Of a stretch of DNA of 64,000 nucleotides, positions 1 through 10,409 are shown piece after piece. The stretch spans positions 124,001 through 188,000 of the forward strand of contig NZ_JAYSGI010000001.1 of NCBI RefSeq assembly GCF_041912895.1, read 5' to 3'. How positions within the stretch are numbered: the stretch's first letter is position 1; each line of letters begins with the position of its first letter. Below the pieces are notes generated by a model, which saw only the letters and a program-made list of their open reading frames with translations, ran no database searches and had not been told where the DNA came from. The DNA comes from Pelagerythrobacter sp041912895 (GTDB lineage: Bacteria > Pseudomonadota > Alphaproteobacteria > Sphingomonadales > Sphingomonadaceae). Both the position numbers and the translations under genes were made by a program.

Positions 1-863
1 GAGCGGTTATAGCTGTTCATGAACAGCTGCTCGCGCGTGGCGCGGTCTTCCATTATCGGCAGCAGCGGCTGCTGCGTCGTGTTCTGCAGCGCAATCACGT
101 ATTGCCCGTCCAGCCCCTTTTCGGTGGCGAGCTGGGCCGCCGCCTGGATGTCCGAATCCGACAGCCCGGCCAGCTTGGCCCGGTCGCTCACCACCAGCGC
201 GCCGTCGACCGTCGCCGCGCGGACTTTCTGCGAAAACTCGGTGGTCAGTTCGGACAGGCGCGAGTTGATCGTCTTGACCTGTTCCTTCTGCGCCGGGTCG
301 AGCATCGCACCGGCGTGGACCATCTGCTCGTAGGTTTCCTCGAGCAGCTTGGTGTCTTCCGCCGTCAGGTCCAGCGAGGCGCGGTTGTCGTAGACCGCCT
401 TCACCCGCTCGAACAGCACCGGGTCGAGCGTGATCGCGTCCGAATGCTGCGACAGCTTGGGGCCGATGTCGGCCTGCACCGCGTCCAACGTATCGTTGGT
501 GTTCGACCCGGTCAGCGCGAAGAATACCGTGGCCACGCGGCCCAGCATCCGGCCCGAGGTTTCGAGCGCGACGATCGTGTTCTCGAACGTCGGCGCTTCG
601 GGGTTGGCCTTGATCGCCGCGATCTCGGCGTTGTGGATCGCCATCGCCTGCTCGAACGCAGGCTGATAGTCGCTGTCCTGGATCTTGGTGAAGTCGGGCG
701 CGTGGAACGGCAGCGTGCTCGGCTGCGCGAAGTATCCGGTGCCTGCGGGAATATCGGCCGAGGCTACTACATCGGAAGCGGACTGCATGTTGCCCTCCTG
801 CATGGTGGAACAACCCGCCAGCGCGACGGCAAGGGCGGTGGTGGCCAGGATATGGGCCTTCAT
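1..863 (-). CDS. M3 family metallopeptidase lipoprotein (Dcp-like), N-terminal part
   Basis: Oligopeptidase of the M3 (thimet/peptidyl-dipeptidase Dcp) family, expected in the periplasm attached to a membrane. The first 287 residues are in the window; the rest, with the HExxH zinc site, lies beyond the left edge, so catalysis cannot be checked here. The N-terminus is a lipoprotein signal peptide with a lipobox LAGC (Cys at about residue 18). After it come the helical segments typical of Dcp, including a stretch ending NPEAPTFENT. The ATG at 863 is the first start that includes the signal peptide. The gene is monocistronic as far as can be seen and runs off the window. The family assignment is firm; the substrate is unknown. 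Confidence 0.85.
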   Translation of the reverse strand, partial: MKAHILATTALAVALAGCSTMQEGNMQSASDVVASADIPAGTGYFAQPSTLPFHAPDFTKIQDSDYQPAFEQAMAIHNAEIAAIKANPEAPTFENTIVALETSGRMLGRVATVFFALTGSNTNDTLDAVQADIGPKLSQHSDAITLDPVLFERVKAVYDNRASLDLTAEDTKLLEETYEQMVHAGAMLDPAQKEQVKTINSRLSELTTEFSQKVRAATVDGALVVSDRAKLAGLSDSDIQAAAQLATEKGLDGQYVIALQNTTQQPLLPIMEDRATREQLFMNSYNR

Positions 864-974
864 GGTCTCTCCAGTTCAGGTTTGGCGCCGGCGCGTGCGA
901 AAGGCGCGGCGAATACGGGATGAAATATCACCCGGCGCTTGAACCGGAGATTGCCCGCGATTGCAAGGGCGTGC

Positions 975-1508
975 TCAACCCAGCGGATAGCGCACCAGCG
1001 CATCGTATTGCGAACCCGCGGGCGTCAGCCGGCTCGAATAGAGCGCGAAGGCTTCCACCCGCCAAGGCTTGCTCGCCAGCAGCGCGTGGCGCGCCAGCCA
1101 GCCGCCGATCGGTCCGCTCGCGCGGTTGAGGCGGGCGAGGGTGATATGCGCCGCGAACTTGCGCGTCTCCGCCGCTAGCCCGGCGGCGCGGCACGCCCGC
1201 TCGACCCGGCGTTGCAGCACGGCGAGCGGCTCGCTCGCCTCGACCCCGGCCCACAAGGTATGCGCCAGTCCCTTCTTCTCGAAATATCCCACCCCGCGCA
1301 AGGCGAGGTCGAACGGCCCGCCCGCGACCCGCGCCAGCGCGTCGGCGAGGTCTTCCGCCTGCGGCCCCTCGATCTCGCCCGCGAAACGCAGCGTCAGATG
1401 CAACTGGTCGTCGTCCTGCCAGCGCGCGCCCGCGACACCGTCCATCGTGTCGATCAGCATGTCGCGCACCACGGCGGGCGGGCGGATCGCGGCGAAGAGG
1501 CGGTGCAT
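975..1508 (-). CDS. thpR: RNA 2',3'-cyclic phosphodiesterase
   Basis: 177-residue member of the 2H phosphoesterase superfamily, which opens 2',3'-cyclic phosphates on RNA ends (the ThpR/LigT family, formerly called 2'-5' RNA ligase). Both signature HxTx motifs are visible: HLTL at residues 37-40 and HITL at 121-124, the expected spacing for the two-fold symmetric active site. Length is normal for the family. It is cytosolic, with no signal peptide. The gene is divergent from the sulfotransferase-like gene at 1634, with about 125 bp between the starts, and stands apart from the M3 peptidase upstream of the left edge. Confidence 0.92.
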   Translation of the reverse strand: MHRLFAAIRPPAVVRDMLIDTMDGVAGARWQDDDQLHLTLRFAGEIEGPQAEDLADALARVAGGPFDLALRGVGYFEKKGLAHTLWAGVEASEPLAVLQRRVERACRAAGLAAETRKFAAHITLARLNRASGPIGGWLARHALLASKPWRVEAFALYSSRLTPAGSQYDALVRYPLG

Positions 1509-1633
1509 GGGGGCACGTTACAGATCGCGCCGGGTGCGCGCCAGCGGCGGCACGCGGGATTGCCGCCGCAGGATGCGCCGTTTCGTGCGCGTTTGGGGCT
1601 TGATCGGGCCGAGAACGCCGATAGGCACGGCGA

Positions 1634-2626
1634 ATGCCCGATGCCGCATCCCTAGCCTCCGACCCCGATTGGCTTCCCCATCGGATAGACATGGCCTCCG
1701 GCAGGATGGGCTTCCTCCGGCTCGCGCGCGAGCAGCTCGATGGTCCGACGTTCCTCGCCGATCGAACTCCGGGTTCGGCGGACCATGAAGCATCGGTACC
1801 GCTCGGCGACGTGCTCGGGATGGCGCCAGCCACAGGTCCGCTTCATTTCATTTTCCATACCGCGTTCTGCCGCTCCACATTGCTGGTGCGGGCGCTGGAC
1901 CTGCCGGGAATCTCGGCCGGATTGAGCGAGCCCGGCATCATCGGCAGCCTGGCCGGTGCCGGTCGGCAGGGCGCGCCGCTGGTCAAGCCCGTCCTCGATC
2001 TCCTCTCGCGTCGGCATGGGGACGAGCGGGCGGTCATCGTCAAGCCGACCAATCATGCGAACATGTTGATCCCGGCCCTGCTCGATGCGCGCCCCGATGC
2101 GCGCGGCGTACTGATGACCAGCGCGCTCGATCCGTTTCTGCTGTCGGTGGCGAAGCGGGGCATGATGGGGCGCCGCTGGGGACGCCAACTCTATTTCGAG
2201 CTGATGGGTTACGCGGGCGTCGATCTCGGCATGGATGGCCCCGAGCAGTTCGCGATGACCGACCTTCAGGCGGCCGGTCTCGCCTGGTTCCTGAACCGCC
2301 GCTATTTCTCGATGCTGCGCGATAGATACGGCGAGCGGCTGATCTGGCTCGACGGCGACCGCTTCGACGCGGCCCGCGCCGCCACCCTGCTGACTGTCAG
2401 CCGGCATTTCGCGCTCGACCTCACGCCCGAACGGGCGGACGCCGTGGCATCGGGCGATCTCTTTTCCAGCCACGCGAAGCTGGGGGGCGATTTCGACGCG
2501 CGAAGGAAAAGCGAAACGGAGCGGGCCGCCAGTCGCGTGACCGAGGAAGAGATCGCGCAGGTCGGCGAATGGATCGGGCTGATCGCGCGGCAGGCGGGCG
2601 TGGACCTGACGCTCGGCGGGAACTGA
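1634..2626 (+). CDS. sulfotransferase-like P-loop protein, function unknown
   Basis: 330-residue protein that I do not recognise with certainty. Residues 71-90 read HFIFHTAFCRSTLLVRALDL, which resembles the 5'-phosphosulfate-binding strand-loop-helix at the start of sulfotransferase domains (S/T/C-x-R-S-T-L-L), here some 70 residues into the protein. A later RDRYGERLIWLDGDRF segment followed by a helical tail also fits a sulfotransferase fold. No signal peptide or membrane span. The gene sits alone between thpR (divergent) and uvrA. Alternative: another small-molecule P-loop transferase. The first in-frame ATG is used; no strong ribosome binding site decides the start. Confidence 0.6.
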   Translation: MPDAASLASDPDWLPHRIDMASGRMGFLRLAREQLDGPTFLADRTPGSADHEASVPLGDVLGMAPATGPLHFIFHTAFCRSTLLVRALDLPGISAGLSEPGIIGSLAGAGRQGAPLVKPVLDLLSRRHGDERAVIVKPTNHANMLIPALLDARPDARGVLMTSALDPFLLSVAKRGMMGRRWGRQLYFELMGYAGVDLGMDGPEQFAMTDLQAAGLAWFLNRRYFSMLRDRYGERLIWLDGDRFDAARAATLLTVSRHFALDLTPERADAVASGDLFSSHAKLGGDFDARRKSETERAASRVTEEEIAQVGEWIGLIARQAGVDLTLGGN

Positions 2627-2784
2627 TCCTTCGCGGACTGCGGCCCGCAAGCCATGTCCTCGCCGCCCGGCCCGTCCGGTTGCAATCGGGGGCCGGCCTC
2701 CCACATCGACCGCGCGAGCCGGACCATCACATCTGCCGATCGCCCACATCCTGCTGACGGCGGCGGCTCTGTCGCTTTAGCTTC

Positions 2785-2810
2785 TTGACCCACGTGAACA
2801 TTTGCGGAAC
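2785..2810 (+). promoter_or_regulatory. uvrA promoter with LexA (SOS) box
   Basis: A TTGACC hexamer at 2785-2790 is followed by GAACATTTGCGGAAC at 2796-2810. Read on the other strand this is GTTC-N7-GTTC, the alphaproteobacterial LexA operator. It ends 11 bases before the uvrA start codon and would overlap the -10 region, so LexA binding should block transcription. Presence in front of uvrA is what is expected for an SOS gene. Confidence 0.85.
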
Positions 2811-2821
2811 AGACGCGCGCT

Positions 2822-5761
<2,940 letters not shown>

Positions 5762-5769
5762 GTTTTATT

Positions 5770-6333
5770 TTATCGCACACGAACTCGCTCTATTTTTGTT
5801 CGTAAGTCCTTAACCAAATTATGAATTCTTTCTTTTGCTTTCAATACAACGCGACTCAACAAAACGTCGTTTGTTTGCTCTTGGGCGCCTGAAAGAAGTC
5901 CTTCTATATCACGATATTTACATTGGAATTTTGATTCCCAATCATCTCTATTTACACGTTTTGAAAGATCTACTTCCCGTAATATAGCTCGTATATCTGA
6001 TGATGATTCTTCAATTTCTGCAATCATGCCTGAAAGCTCATCTTGAAGATCGTCCAAACTCTTCGCGCTTTTATAAAGAAACGCGTTTAGAGAATCCGCC
6101 GACTTATCGAGTTTTCGACAGGATAGACGTAAATTCTCTCCGAAGTTTTTTTCAAACCAAGATTCTTTTTCCAGTCGTCCGGCCCTTCTGTGCCCGGAGA
6201 CGGCGAAGGCTATCGCAACGAAAGAAAGAAGCATTGATCCCGCGCTTATGGTAGGTCCATAATCCGCAGGTACTGGAGGGGTGGGAGATTGTGTGGTGGT
6301 TGCCTCAGTGGGTGCGCTGCGACTGCTCGGCAT
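5770..6333 (-). CDS. membrane-anchored coiled-coil protein of the AT-rich island
   Basis: 187-residue protein of unknown family, third gene of the island operon. The ATG at 6333 lies inside the end of the STAS-like gene (29-base overlap), has GGCGGA just upstream and gives a clean topology: a Ser/Thr/Pro-rich N-terminus of about 25 residues, one membrane span (SAGSMLLSFVAIAFAVSG), then a charged cytoplasmic part rich in heptad-like Leu/Ile/Asp/Lys/Glu, predicted to form long coiled coils. An in-frame ATG at 6369 is possible but has no ribosome binding site. Base composition is far more AT-rich than the flanks. I see no enzymatic motif. Position and overlap suggest that it is the membrane partner or effector of the ATPase/STAS pair. 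Confidence 0.7.
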   Translation of the reverse strand: MPSSRSAPTEATTTQSPTPPVPADYGPTISAGSMLLSFVAIAFAVSGHRRAGRLEKESWFEKNFGENLRLSCRKLDKSADSLNAFLYKSAKSLDDLQDELSGMIAEIEESSSDIRAILREVDLSKRVNRDDWESKFQCKYRDIEGLLSGAQEQTNDVLLSRVVLKAKERIHNLVKDLRTKIERVRVR

Positions 6334-6628
6334 ATTCCGCCAACTTTGTCCGAATGTGAGCCGGGGCATCGAATCTGTAGTGTTCAAAAAACGCCAAAGC
6401 GCCACCAAGCGCGCGCACGCTTTCCGAAAACATGCCTTGAAAAAATGACGCGCTGATTGCTCGAAAATTTTCCGGTACATCAACAATAACCGGCTCTGGC
6501 ACCTGATCTAACCTGTCGATTTCAAAAAACGCACGAGCCGAAGTTCCGCGATCATGACCTGCTAGATTCCTAACCTGTCCACGCGTTAGCTTCTTCAGTA
6601 CAATGTGGCCATCAGCCATGACAATCAT
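6305..6628 (-). CDS. STAS-like DUF4325-type protein
   Basis: 107-residue protein. Its start ATG (6628-6626) overlaps the TGA of the ATPase gene in an ATGA, so translation is coupled. The pattern (LTRGQVRNLAGHD, then PVIVDVPENF, then ISASFFQGMFSESVRALG) matches the DUF4325 STAS-like domain: a short basic N-terminal helix, a hydrophobic strand ending in an Asp, and a small-residue helix N-cap where true STAS proteins carry the phosphorylated Ser. Related STAS proteins act as antagonists that bind GHKL kinase/ATPase partners (SpoIIAA with SpoIIAB). By analogy this one should be the binding partner of the product at 6625-8097. Family call is by pattern only. Confidence 0.7.
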   Translation of the reverse strand: MIVMADGHIVLKKLTRGQVRNLAGHDRGTSARAFFEIDRLDQVPEPVIVDVPENFRAISASFFQGMFSESVRALGGALAFFEHYRFDAPAHIRTKLAEYAEQSQRTH

Positions 6629-8097
6629 ACTTTCATGCTCTTTCTGAGGAATTCCGGATCGATACAAAACCAAGCCGAAATTACCGTACCAGCGAAACGC
6701 TCGGGAATGGTGAAGGCGTGTGATTCGGTTGGAACGCTGCTGGCAGAGTTTGTCTCATTAAACCACAACTCTCGCAACTGAGTTCCCGGGGCTCGCTCGC
6801 CACGCTGATATGGCGCGGTAACCTGTAAGCATGATGAACCAGATAAGATCGTGTATCTCGATTGCAACTCTGGTTGATCAGTATCACCAAGCTCGGCAAC
6901 CAAGTCAGCAAGTTCCAGCAAGCCCACACCTCCGCGCTTTGCCCCACTGGCCGCCGGAACCCGCGTGATACCGTCCTGAAGCGCAACAACGGTGGCCGCC
7001 AATTCTGGGCTCAAAAGATCGTCGTGTCGATTCGTATAAGTTGCCACAAATTGCTTGATCGTGGCATCAGCGGTGGTGAGGCTCTCAAAGATCGTCGCGC
7101 CTACATTCACGATCGCAAAGGCGCACTCCAAGCGCGGCGCTTCTTGATCCTCGTCGGAAGGATCGACGAGTCGGCTGAAACCGCACATAGACCAATCTCC
7201 AACGCTATTCTCAATGTCGGGTCGACCGTGCCTTTCGGCATTATCAAGCGCTTCTGTAATGGAATTAATGAGCGATTGAGCACCGCCCTCCGTCAATTCC
7301 ATTTCATACTTATCTAACCAGCTTTCCAACGCGTCGCAGAACCGATCGGCGACCATCTCCTTATTTTGCGGTTTTAACTGTGAGTTTTTATCCCGAAACC
7401 TCCGAGGAGGGTTTCTGACCGCCATTTTGAAAGGCAAAATGGGGTATTTACTGCGCGACCGCTTATGTATGCGGTATACTCTCAGCGCGTCATGCAGACC
7501 CACCGACTCAATCACGGCAGCAACCTCGGCGCTAATAAATCCCCCAGAAAAAACAGGAGGCAAGGTCGGCATGAGCGATGCGAGAACTAAGTAAGGAGAA
7601 ACATCGTCGCAGACTTCATCTACAAAGTCTAGCCGAACATTTAAACAGTTTGAGCTTATGCGAACTAAATCCCTAATTTGAACGAGCGTTCCATGTGGAT
7701 TTCTACTAAAGGAGAAATCTTTTAGGACTATATGGTCACGATTTCGTCCCTTTAATCTCTTGGGGATGGGAATCCATCGCTTTTTATATAGCGGGCATAA
7801 TGAATCCCGAAGATAACTATCGCGAATTTTAAATAGAAGAAGCTCCGGGTCTTTGATATTGAATCTTTTCTTCCCGGGGTCTCGGGTGCTTTTTAATATC
7901 TTCTGACGCTTTCGGTAGTAAGAACGTTTGGCATTTGACCTATGGCGCATTTCATCGGCGGCAAAGGCTCTTTGGAGCTCGGCCTTTTTTTCTTTTTTAA
8001 GAAATGCGTAAAGAGAGAGGTCTCGATCCGCTCGCAGTTCGTTTGGGACCGAAGTCTTAAATTTTTTATATCGTTTGCGCCACGCGGAAGCAGTCAT
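6625..8097 (-). CDS. GHKL (HATPase) family ATP-binding protein of the AT-rich island
   Basis: 490-residue protein, first gene of a three-gene operon. The N-terminal 120 residues are strongly basic (Lys/Arg-rich, possible nucleic-acid contact). A middle region with VRLDFVDEVCDDVSPYLVLA resembles a STAS-like fold. The C-terminal half is a GHKL ATPase: N-box TEALDNAERHG near residue 290 and G-box KRGGVGLLELADLV near residue 388. No phospho-acceptor His domain or receiver is present, so it is not a classical sensor kinase; it is closer to anti-sigma kinase or partner-switch ATPases. ATG at 8097 is preferred to an in-frame ATG at 8235 because the latter would overlap the start of the divergent gene at 8225. 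AT-rich, unlike its neighbours, and probably acquired. Confidence 0.75.
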   Translation of the reverse strand: MTASAWRKRYKKFKTSVPNELRADRDLSLYAFLKKEKKAELQRAFAADEMRHRSNAKRSYYRKRQKILKSTRDPGKKRFNIKDPELLLFKIRDSYLRDSLCPLYKKRWIPIPKRLKGRNRDHIVLKDFSFSRNPHGTLVQIRDLVRISSNCLNVRLDFVDEVCDDVSPYLVLASLMPTLPPVFSGGFISAEVAAVIESVGLHDALRVYRIHKRSRSKYPILPFKMAVRNPPRRFRDKNSQLKPQNKEMVADRFCDALESWLDKYEMELTEGGAQSLINSITEALDNAERHGRPDIENSVGDWSMCGFSRLVDPSDEDQEAPRLECAFAIVNVGATIFESLTTADATIKQFVATYTNRHDDLLSPELAATVVALQDGITRVPAASGAKRGGVGLLELADLVAELGDTDQPELQSRYTILSGSSCLQVTAPYQRGERAPGTQLRELWFNETNSASSVPTESHAFTIPERFAGTVISAWFCIDPEFLRKSMKV

Positions 8098-8224
8098 GGG
8101 CGCAACAAGGCGTGACTGGGGGCATAAATCAAGGGCGTGGTTGATGTTTTGCCAAACAACTTTCCTACAGCCCCCCACCTGCCATACATAGCCCGGTTCG
8201 TTCCCTCGCACGGAGACACGAACC

Positions 8225-9337
8225 ATGGCTTTCACTCCCGCCGCCGTCCGCCGCGCGCCTCGTCAGGACACTGCTCCCGACGCTCCGCCCGCAAGCGCCG
8301 CCCCCACCAATCTCCCCGCGCTCATCGAGGCGCTGTCCGGCGATGCCGCGCGGCCGCAGCAGACCGAGTTCACGCGCGCGCGGCAGGTGCAGTTCCTCCT
8401 CGCGCTCGCCGATTCGGGCGCGGTGCGGCGGGCGGTGAAGGCGGCGGGGGTCAGCCATCAGACCGCTTATCGCATGCGCCGCGCCACCCCGGCGTTCAGG
8501 CTCGCGTGGGATGCGGCGCTGCTCGCCGCGCGGGCGGTGACGGCGGACGTGCTCGCCACCCGCGCGCTCGACGGGGTGGAGGAGAAGGTGTTCTACCACG
8601 GCGAGGAGGTCGCCACCCGGCGGCGCTACGATTCGCGGTTGCTGCTGGCGCACCTCGCGCGGCTCGACCGGCTGGACGGCGATGCCGCTACCCACGCCTT
8701 CGCCGAGGATTTCGAGGAAGCGCTCGCCCGCTTCGAACGCGGAGAGCCGCAGCCGGAGCCTGACGCGGAAGCCACCACCTCCGCTCACCCTGAGCCTGTC
8801 GGAAGCGAAGCTGACCCGCAGGGTCAACGGGCCCAGTGCAACCGTGCAGCAAGCACCCTTCGACAAGCTCAGGGTGAGCGGGAAGGGGATGGGCGTCAGT
8901 TTGCCAGGGCGGGGGACCCGGACTTTTCTTCTCCAGGACAGTGTAACAACCGGTCCATGTCTCCCCTTGAGCGAGGGAAGGGCGGGCACGGGGAGGGCGG
9001 GGGTTCGGCCCCTGCGGCGGCCGGTCCGCGCGCGGTGCCGCCGGGCCGCAAGCTTCCGCCCGGTTACGACACGTGGCTGCCCGACATGGACGATCCCGCG
9101 CACTGGCGCGGCGGCGAGTATATCCCGCCCTATTGCCGGCGGCTCGACGCGATGGACGCCGCTCGCCCGCCCGGCGCCCGCCCGCCCGCGTCGTTCCCCG
9201 GAACGTGCGCCTATGTCGGCGAGGTCGAGGCCGAGCAGCTCGCCGCGTTCGAGGCGGGGGTTGAACACTGGTGGCTGGTCGTGCCGCCCGGCCCCGGCGA
9301 CGACCCGGACGCGTGGTACTTCGCGGACGAGGAATAG
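8225..9337 (+). CDS. helix-turn-helix protein with repeat-derived central region
   Basis: 370-residue protein of unknown role. Residues 45-90 contain a helix-turn-helix-like segment (VRRAVKAAGVSHQTAYRMRR), reminiscent of terminase-small-subunit or transposase N-termini, followed by a helical region up to about residue 185. The C-terminal third (from about 275) is a conserved-looking Pro/Trp-rich domain ending DDPDAWYFADEE. Between them, residues 186-265 are encoded by two dispersed repeat elements (8781-8881 and 8918-8963) that stay in frame and read as low-complexity sequence. GC and codon use return to chromosomal type at this gene, marking the right border of the AT-rich island. No signal peptide or membrane span. 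Confidence 0.75.
   Translation: MAFTPAAVRRAPRQDTAPDAPPASAAPTNLPALIEALSGDAARPQQTEFTRARQVQFLLALADSGAVRRAVKAAGVSHQTAYRMRRATPAFRLAWDAALLAARAVTADVLATRALDGVEEKVFYHGEEVATRRRYDSRLLLAHLARLDRLDGDAATHAFAEDFEEALARFERGEPQPEPDAEATTSAHPEPVGSEADPQGQRAQCNRAASTLRQAQGEREGDGRQFARAGDPDFSSPGQCNNRSMSPLERGKGGHGEGGGSAPAAAGPRAVPPGRKLPPGYDTWLPDMDDPAHWRGGEYIPPYCRRLDAMDAARPPGARPPASFPGTCAYVGEVEAEQLAAFEAGVEHWWLVVPPGPGDDPDAWYFADEE
8781..8881. repeat. inverted-repeat element of the sphingomonad GACAAGCTCAGGGTGAG type, inside a gene
   Basis: Left arm 8781-8804 (CCGCTCACCCTGAGCCTGTC...) is the near-perfect reverse complement of right arm 8858-8881 (...GACAAGCTCAGGGTGAGCGG), with about 53 bases between. From memory this arm sequence is a very common intergenic palindrome in sphingomonad genomes; here it is inserted in frame in a coding region. 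Confidence 0.85.
8918..8963 (+). repeat. dispersed repeat, copy 1 (inside the HTH gene)
   Basis: 46-base block containing AGGACAGTGTAACAACCGG. An inverted copy at 20793-20838 is identical over the central 29 bases and differs at only a few positions in the T-rich end. This copy is read in frame as part of the gene at 8225. Confidence 0.85.
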
Positions 9338-9357
9338 CGGAGATCGGAAGGGAGGGT

Positions 9358-9395
9358 TCGCGAGGGGGCGAGCCGGAATGCGGGCCCCCTCGCGA
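9358..9395. terminator. strong hairpin between convergent genes
   Basis: TCGCGAGGGGG at 9358-9368 pairs perfectly over 11 bp with CCCCCTCGCGA at 9385-9395. It lies between the stop of the HTH gene and the stop of the convergent VOC gene and can serve both strands. No long T-tract follows, so efficiency is uncertain. Confidence 0.6.
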
Positions 9396-9452
9396 GTCCC
9401 CGCCGGGTGGCGGGAACCTCGATCATGCGGTTATCGGCGTGGGGCGAACGGC

Positions 9453-9827
9453 TTACTGGTAGGCGACCACCTCGAACTCGATCCCGTCCCAGTCGCGGAA
9501 GTAGAACGTGCGCGGGCCGGGGTCGTAGCGGCCGTGGTTGAACGGCTTCAGCCCCGCCGCGCGCACCACCGCCTCGGCCGCGTCGAGATCGTCGACCGCC
9601 AGCCCCACGTGGTTGAGCGGCGCGCCGGTGTCGTATCCGTCGCGCGCCGCGGGATTGGTGTAGAGCGCGAGGTAGGTGTGATCGTCGCCGACGTGGATCG
9701 TCTCCCCGCCGTTCATCGCCGGCCCGCGCCAGCGCTGCCGCCAGCCGCACAGCCGCTCGAACAGCGCGGCGCTGCGCTGCGGATTGGTGACGGTGAGGTT
9801 GGCGTGTTCGATATGGCCTGTCGGCAT
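9453..9827 (-). CDS. VOC (glyoxalase/bleomycin-resistance fold) family protein
   Basis: 124-residue single-unit vicinal oxygen chelate protein. It begins HIEHANLTVTNPQRSA, has the middle segment PLNHVGLAVDDLDAAE and ends FYFRDWDGIEFEVVAY, the usual beta-alpha-beta-beta-beta pair with metal-ligand candidates His near 7, His near 81 and Glu near 119. The ATG at 9827 has AGGAG ten bases upstream. It is divergent from soxR and the shared intergenic region carries a sox box. That makes redox control likely and suggests a detoxifying lyase or dioxygenase role, but the substrate cannot be read from sequence. Confidence 0.85.
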   Translation of the reverse strand: MPTGHIEHANLTVTNPQRSAALFERLCGWRQRWRGPAMNGGETIHVGDDHTYLALYTNPAARDGYDTGAPLNHVGLAVDDLDAAEAVVRAAGLKPFNHGRYDPGPRTFYFRDWDGIEFEVVAYQ

Positions 9828-9905
9828 GGTGGCACTCCTGTCGTTGTGCGCCGGATGCCGCGCGCGGCGGGTCCGGGGCGAATCGGGGTGCCCGCGATAA
9901 TGCAA

Positions 9906-9923
9906 CTTCAAGCTAACTTGAGG
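9906..9923 (+). promoter_or_regulatory. sox box (SoxR operator)
   Basis: CTTCAAGCTAACTTGAGG is an imperfect 18-bp palindrome that matches the SoxR operator CCTCAAGTTAACTTGAGG at all but two or three positions. It lies between the divergent VOC and soxR start codons, 30 bases before the soxR ATG, where SoxR family proteins bind the spacer of the target promoter. Confidence 0.85.
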
Positions 9924-9953
9924 TCAAGCGGTTTCTCGGCTATCGCGGGCGGC

Positions 9954-10400
9954 ATGAACGCCAGCGACCTCCTGCCGATCGGCACGCTCGCCCGCCGCAC
10001 CGGGCTCTCGCCCTCGGCGATCCGCTTCTACGAGGACAAGGGGCTGGTCGCCGCGCACCGTACCGGCGGCAACCAGCGCCGCTTCCTGCGCTCCGACATC
10101 CGGCGGCTGAGCTTCATCCTGATCGCGCAGAAGCTCGGCCTCACGCTGGAGGAGATCGCCGAACAGCTCGCCCGCCTGCCCGCGGGGCGCACGCCGACCA
10201 GCTTCGACTGGTGGAAGATCAGCGAGGCGATCCGCGAGCGGCTCGACCGCCGCATCGCGCAGTTGGAGGCGATGCGCGACAACCTCGACGGGTGCATCGG
10301 TTGCGGGTGCCTGAGTCTCAAGCACTGCAAGCTCTACAATCCGGGCGATGCGGCGGGCGAGGCGGGGCCGGGGCCGCGCGTGTTGCGCGAGATCGCCTAG
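9954..10400 (+). CDS. soxR: redox-sensitive transcriptional activator SoxR
   Basis: 148-residue MerR-family regulator. The N-terminal winged helix (IGTLARRTGLSPSAIRFYED) is followed by the dimerisation helix and the [2Fe-2S] ligand motif with Cys114, Cys117, Cys119 and Cys125 (CIGCGCLSLKHC), which defines SoxR within the family. Oxidation of the cluster by redox-cycling compounds switches the bound promoter on. The ATG at 9954 is the first start giving a full HTH. The sox box just upstream fits autoregulation and control of the divergent VOC gene. Alphaproteobacterial SoxR usually controls a few genes directly rather than through SoxS; no soxS is visible here. Convergent with sixA, 9 bases apart. 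Confidence 0.95.
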   Translation: MNASDLLPIGTLARRTGLSPSAIRFYEDKGLVAAHRTGGNQRRFLRSDIRRLSFILIAQKLGLTLEEIAEQLARLPAGRTPTSFDWWKISEAIRERLDRRIAQLEAMRDNLDGCIGCGCLSLKHCKLYNPGDAAGEAGPGPRVLREIA

Positions 10401-10409
10401 CTTTCGGGC

